DNA of 8,453 bases from Flammeovirgaceae bacterium (GTDB lineage Bacteria; Bacteroidota; Bacteroidia; Cytophagales; Cyclobacteriaceae), in the NCBI GenBank assembly GCA_003229495.1, contig QIEB01000285.1, forward strand, positions 1 to 8,453, written 5' to 3'. The notes beneath the pieces were generated by a model that was not told the origin of the DNA, made no database searches, and worked only from the letters and a program-made list of their open reading frames with translations. How positions within the stretch are numbered: the first letter of the stretch is position 1; each line of letters begins with the position of its first letter. Positions 6,781-8,453 of the stretch are shown here, piece by piece. The translations under genes were made by a program, and so were the position numbers.

Positions 6781-7878
6781 CTATTTGAGACCTTTAAATT
6801 TCTCAAAAATCCCCAGTGCATTTTTATTATAGATTTTTTCCAGCACCTCATCTGGCAGATAAAGTCCGTAGATCATCCACCGACCTTGTTGCTGGTGAGC
6901 GGGAGCTGGATCTATATATTCGTCGTCAGTTTCCAGAAAGCGGAAATAAAGCCGATAAGCATCGGCATTGGGTTCGGTGTCTGTACCAAAAAGTACCCGG
7001 TCCTGGTATTTGATCATGAATTTCCGGGCGGAGTAAGGCTGCCGGCCCAATTCACTGATTCGCGCGTCAACATCAACATAGAAATTCGGGAATTCATCTA
7101 ACCACTGGCCTACCTTCTTCAGATTCTCAGGTAAATTTCCAAAATGGGCACCGATGAACATGGTATTGGGGTGCTTTTTCAGAATTGCATTCCTCTGCTC
7201 CAAAATCTCATCTTTGGTGGGATAATCGCCGCCATAAAAAGACCAGTTTGGGTGGGCCGCCAATTCGTCATATCTTTCGTTGTTCTGATCCAAAGGGGTA
7301 AAGAATGCTTTTGGATCAGAAACATGAATCATTACCGGAATTCCCAGTTCTCCACACTTTGCCCAAATCGGATCAATGCGCGGATCGTCCACCCTGAACA
7401 GTTTACCATGTTTGTCACGGTACACCAGGCCAAGCGCTTTGGAGACTTTTACTCCCCGAACACCCATTTTTACAGCTTCTTCCAACCGTCCGGCTTCCGC
7501 GCTGCCAAAATTCGGCTCATCAATCTTACTGAAATCAGGTCGAAAAAAGAGGATGAATCGATCCTTGGATATACCATGTGAAACTTCAAGATGTTCCTTA
7601 TAAAAATCGTTCTTTGATCTTGCATCAAGGCTTACACACTTCCAGACCCCAGCCTTGTCCATTTCTTCCAAATATTTCTGGGTTTTTGTCAGATCACCCA
7701 GATGGTTGTGAACGTCAATTACTGGGAATTTGGCCTTCTCAACACTAGTTTTGGAAACCACCAATTGACTATTAGGTTGCCAATCAACGAGTTTTAGGTC
7801 GGCATCCTGGGCCAGTACCGGGAGAAAAATAAGCCAAAGAGCCATAAACTCCAGCTTTATCAAGTAGCGTTTAAACAT
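6781..7878 (-). CDS. Secreted metal-dependent amidohydrolase (amidohydrolase_2 / TIM-barrel)
   Basis: The 365-residue protein begins with a Sec signal peptide (MFKRYLIKLEFMALWLIFLP), with likely cleavage after VLA at 23, so it is predicted to be exported. The mature part is a TIM-barrel hydrolase of the amidohydrolase superfamily. It has the first-strand metal motif DVHNH (His57, His59), GVRGVKVSKALG with Lys144/Lys147, a strand-5 MIHVSDP (His185), a strand-6 GAHFGN (His245) and a strand-8 FGTDTEP (Asp300). It ends with a typical DEVLEKIYNKNALGIF helix. This set fits the ACMSD/amidohydrolase_2 group, which hydrolyses or decarboxylates small carboxylic substrates; the actual substrate is unknown. 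It is transcribed away from the cytochrome c gene. Start choice is clear: the ATG directly precedes a good signal sequence. The class is firm; the reaction is not. Confidence 0.93.
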   Translation of the reverse strand: MFKRYLIKLEFMALWLIFLPVLAQDADLKLVDWQPNSQLVVSKTSVEKAKFPVIDVHNHLGDLTKTQKYLEEMDKAGVWKCVSLDARSKNDFYKEHLEVSHGISKDRFILFFRPDFSKIDEPNFGSAEAGRLEEAVKMGVRGVKVSKALGLVYRDKHGKLFRVDDPRIDPIWAKCGELGIPVMIHVSDPKAFFTPLDQNNERYDELAAHPNWSFYGGDYPTKDEILEQRNAILKKHPNTMFIGAHFGNLPENLKKVGQWLDEFPNFYVDVDARISELGRQPYSARKFMIKYQDRVLFGTDTEPNADAYRLYFRFLETDDEYIDPAPAHQQQGRWMIYGLYLPDEVLEKIYNKNALGIFEKFKGLK

Positions 7879-8034
7879 GAGATAATTTATTAGATGATAT
7901 TAATTTATATTGGTCATGAATTTGTTCAAGATTTTGGGCTGAATCAAGAAATATTGGAGAAACATAAATATAAATCGGCACAGGTTATAATTTTGAACGA
8001 AATCAATACTACCATTGTGACAATACAAAAAATT
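7879..8034. promoter_or_regulatory. Divergent intergenic region between amidohydrolase and cytochrome c genes
   Basis: This AT-rich 156-bp region separates two genes that point away from each other, so both starts probably lie here. For the plus-strand gene there is a strong -7/-10-like element (listed separately). For the minus-strand gene I see only weak TAnnTTT-type matches. No convincing operator palindrome was found. A minus-strand open frame in this area (7944-8132) overlaps the cytochrome signal sequence antisense and looks spurious. Confidence 0.45.
7986..7995 (+). promoter_or_regulatory. Candidate -7/-10 element for the cytochrome c gene
   Basis: The bases TATAATTTTG contain both a perfect Bacteroidota-type TAnnTTTG (7988-7995) and a perfect TATAAT (7986-7991). 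The cytochrome ATG is about 40 nt downstream, a normal leader length. No TTG/TTTG lies at the usual 17-23 bp upstream (the nearest, at 7954, is 31 bp away), so the assignment is tentative. Confidence 0.35.
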
Positions 8035-8453
8035 ATGAGTATGGGGGTGAGGACCAAAGTTGAAATACAAATTTTAAGTTTGATAACCATCATTAGCTTA
8101 CTGTTGCTTTCCAGTGCATGCGGGTTGAACAAAACCGGAGAGACAGCGTCTATTGCTACCGATACCTTGACTATTGACCAGGGGCGGTCACTATTCGCCT
8201 TGCATTGTAGCGCTTGCCACAGTTTTAGGCAAGAGGGGATCGGCCCTCAATTAGGTGGTTTGACTAAACTGGTTTCCCCTGATTGGATACTTAATTTTAT
8301 CAAGAACCCCCAATCATTTATCGACACCGGAGACCAAAGGGCGCTGGAGTTATATGACCGGTTTCATACCATTATGCCGGGGTTTGCGCATTTACCTGAC
8401 CAAAATATTGAGGAAATTATCGCTTTTTTACATACCCAAAAGGCTGCCCCTGT
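8035..8453 (+). CDS. c-type cytochrome lipoprotein, 3' end missing
   Basis: This is a predicted electron-transfer domain anchored in the cell envelope. The frame is open from ATG 8035 to the right edge (139 codons, no stop). Residues 1-29 form a lipoprotein signal (basic start, hydrophobic IISLLLLSSAC, lipidated Cys29); a second ATG at 8041 is an equally possible start. Heme attachment is CSACH (residues 58-62, bases 8206-8220), with His62 as one axial ligand. Met114 in IMPGF is the likely second ligand. GIGPQLGGL and DWILNFIKNP are usual class I cytochrome c features, and QNIEEIIAFLHT is the closing helix. The cytochrome domain is essentially complete at the edge, so the rest may be a short tail or a further fused domain. 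It diverges from the secreted amidohydrolase gene; a functional link is only a guess. Confidence 0.9.
   Translation, partial: MSMGVRTKVEIQILSLITIISLLLLSSACGLNKTGETASIATDTLTIDQGRSLFALHCSACHSFRQEGIGPQLGGLTKLVSPDWILNFIKNPQSFIDTGDQRALELYDRFHTIMPGFAHLPDQNIEEIIAFLHTQKAAP

Noticed and set aside
7144..7581. 145-codon plus-strand open frame inside the amidohydrolase gene
   Set aside because: It is antisense to conserved catalytic motifs of a well-supported gene and has no recognisable domain or promoter.
7944..8132. 62-codon minus-strand open frame with hydrophobic content
   Set aside because: Its hydrophobic look comes from the opposite strand of the cytochrome lipoprotein signal sequence; no ribosome site or homology supports it.

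Overview
The window looks like ordinary chromosome from a member of the Bacteroidota, most likely a Cytophagales-type lineage. This is inferred from the AlaRS C-terminal signature GGGGGQPFFATAGG, a predicted lipoprotein with a DUF4369-like and thioredoxin-like layout, AT-rich gene starts with little Shine-Dalgarno sequence, a perfect TAnnTTTG promoter element, and moderate GC content. I see no mobile element, CRISPR array, rRNA or tRNA, and no clear accessory island. No stretch longer than about 160 bases lacks a gene.

Left half, plus strand: alaS (its 5' end lies outside the window), then gatB only 2 nt downstream, then a TlpA/ResA-like lipoprotein gene. The spacing suggests one operon: two genes of aminoacyl-tRNA synthesis followed by an envelope thiol-disulfide protein. 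The third gene is broken in this sequence. Its DUF4369-like N-terminal part and its thioredoxin part (WCRPC) lie in different frames and need a one-base correction between 4630 and 4658 to make a single protein of about 373 residues.

Middle, minus strand: a tight three-gene run reads pcm (protein-L-isoaspartate methyltransferase), a hotdog acyl-CoA thioesterase, and a 133-residue protein that I think is a divergent relative of the DNA polymerase III psi subunit (HolD). Gaps are 9 and 1 nt. The last gene meets the TlpA-like gene tail to tail with stop codons overlapping by 3 bases.

Right side: a predicted secreted, metal-dependent amidohydrolase (minus strand) and a c-type cytochrome lipoprotein (plus strand, running off the right edge) diverge from a 156-bp intergenic region that carries a promoter-like element. 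The cytochrome is easy to miss because it has no stop codon inside the window.

The points most worth checking are the frameshift in the TlpA-like gene, the psi-like protein, and a lysine-rich insertion in AlaRS. I did not find evidence for a new multi-gene system.
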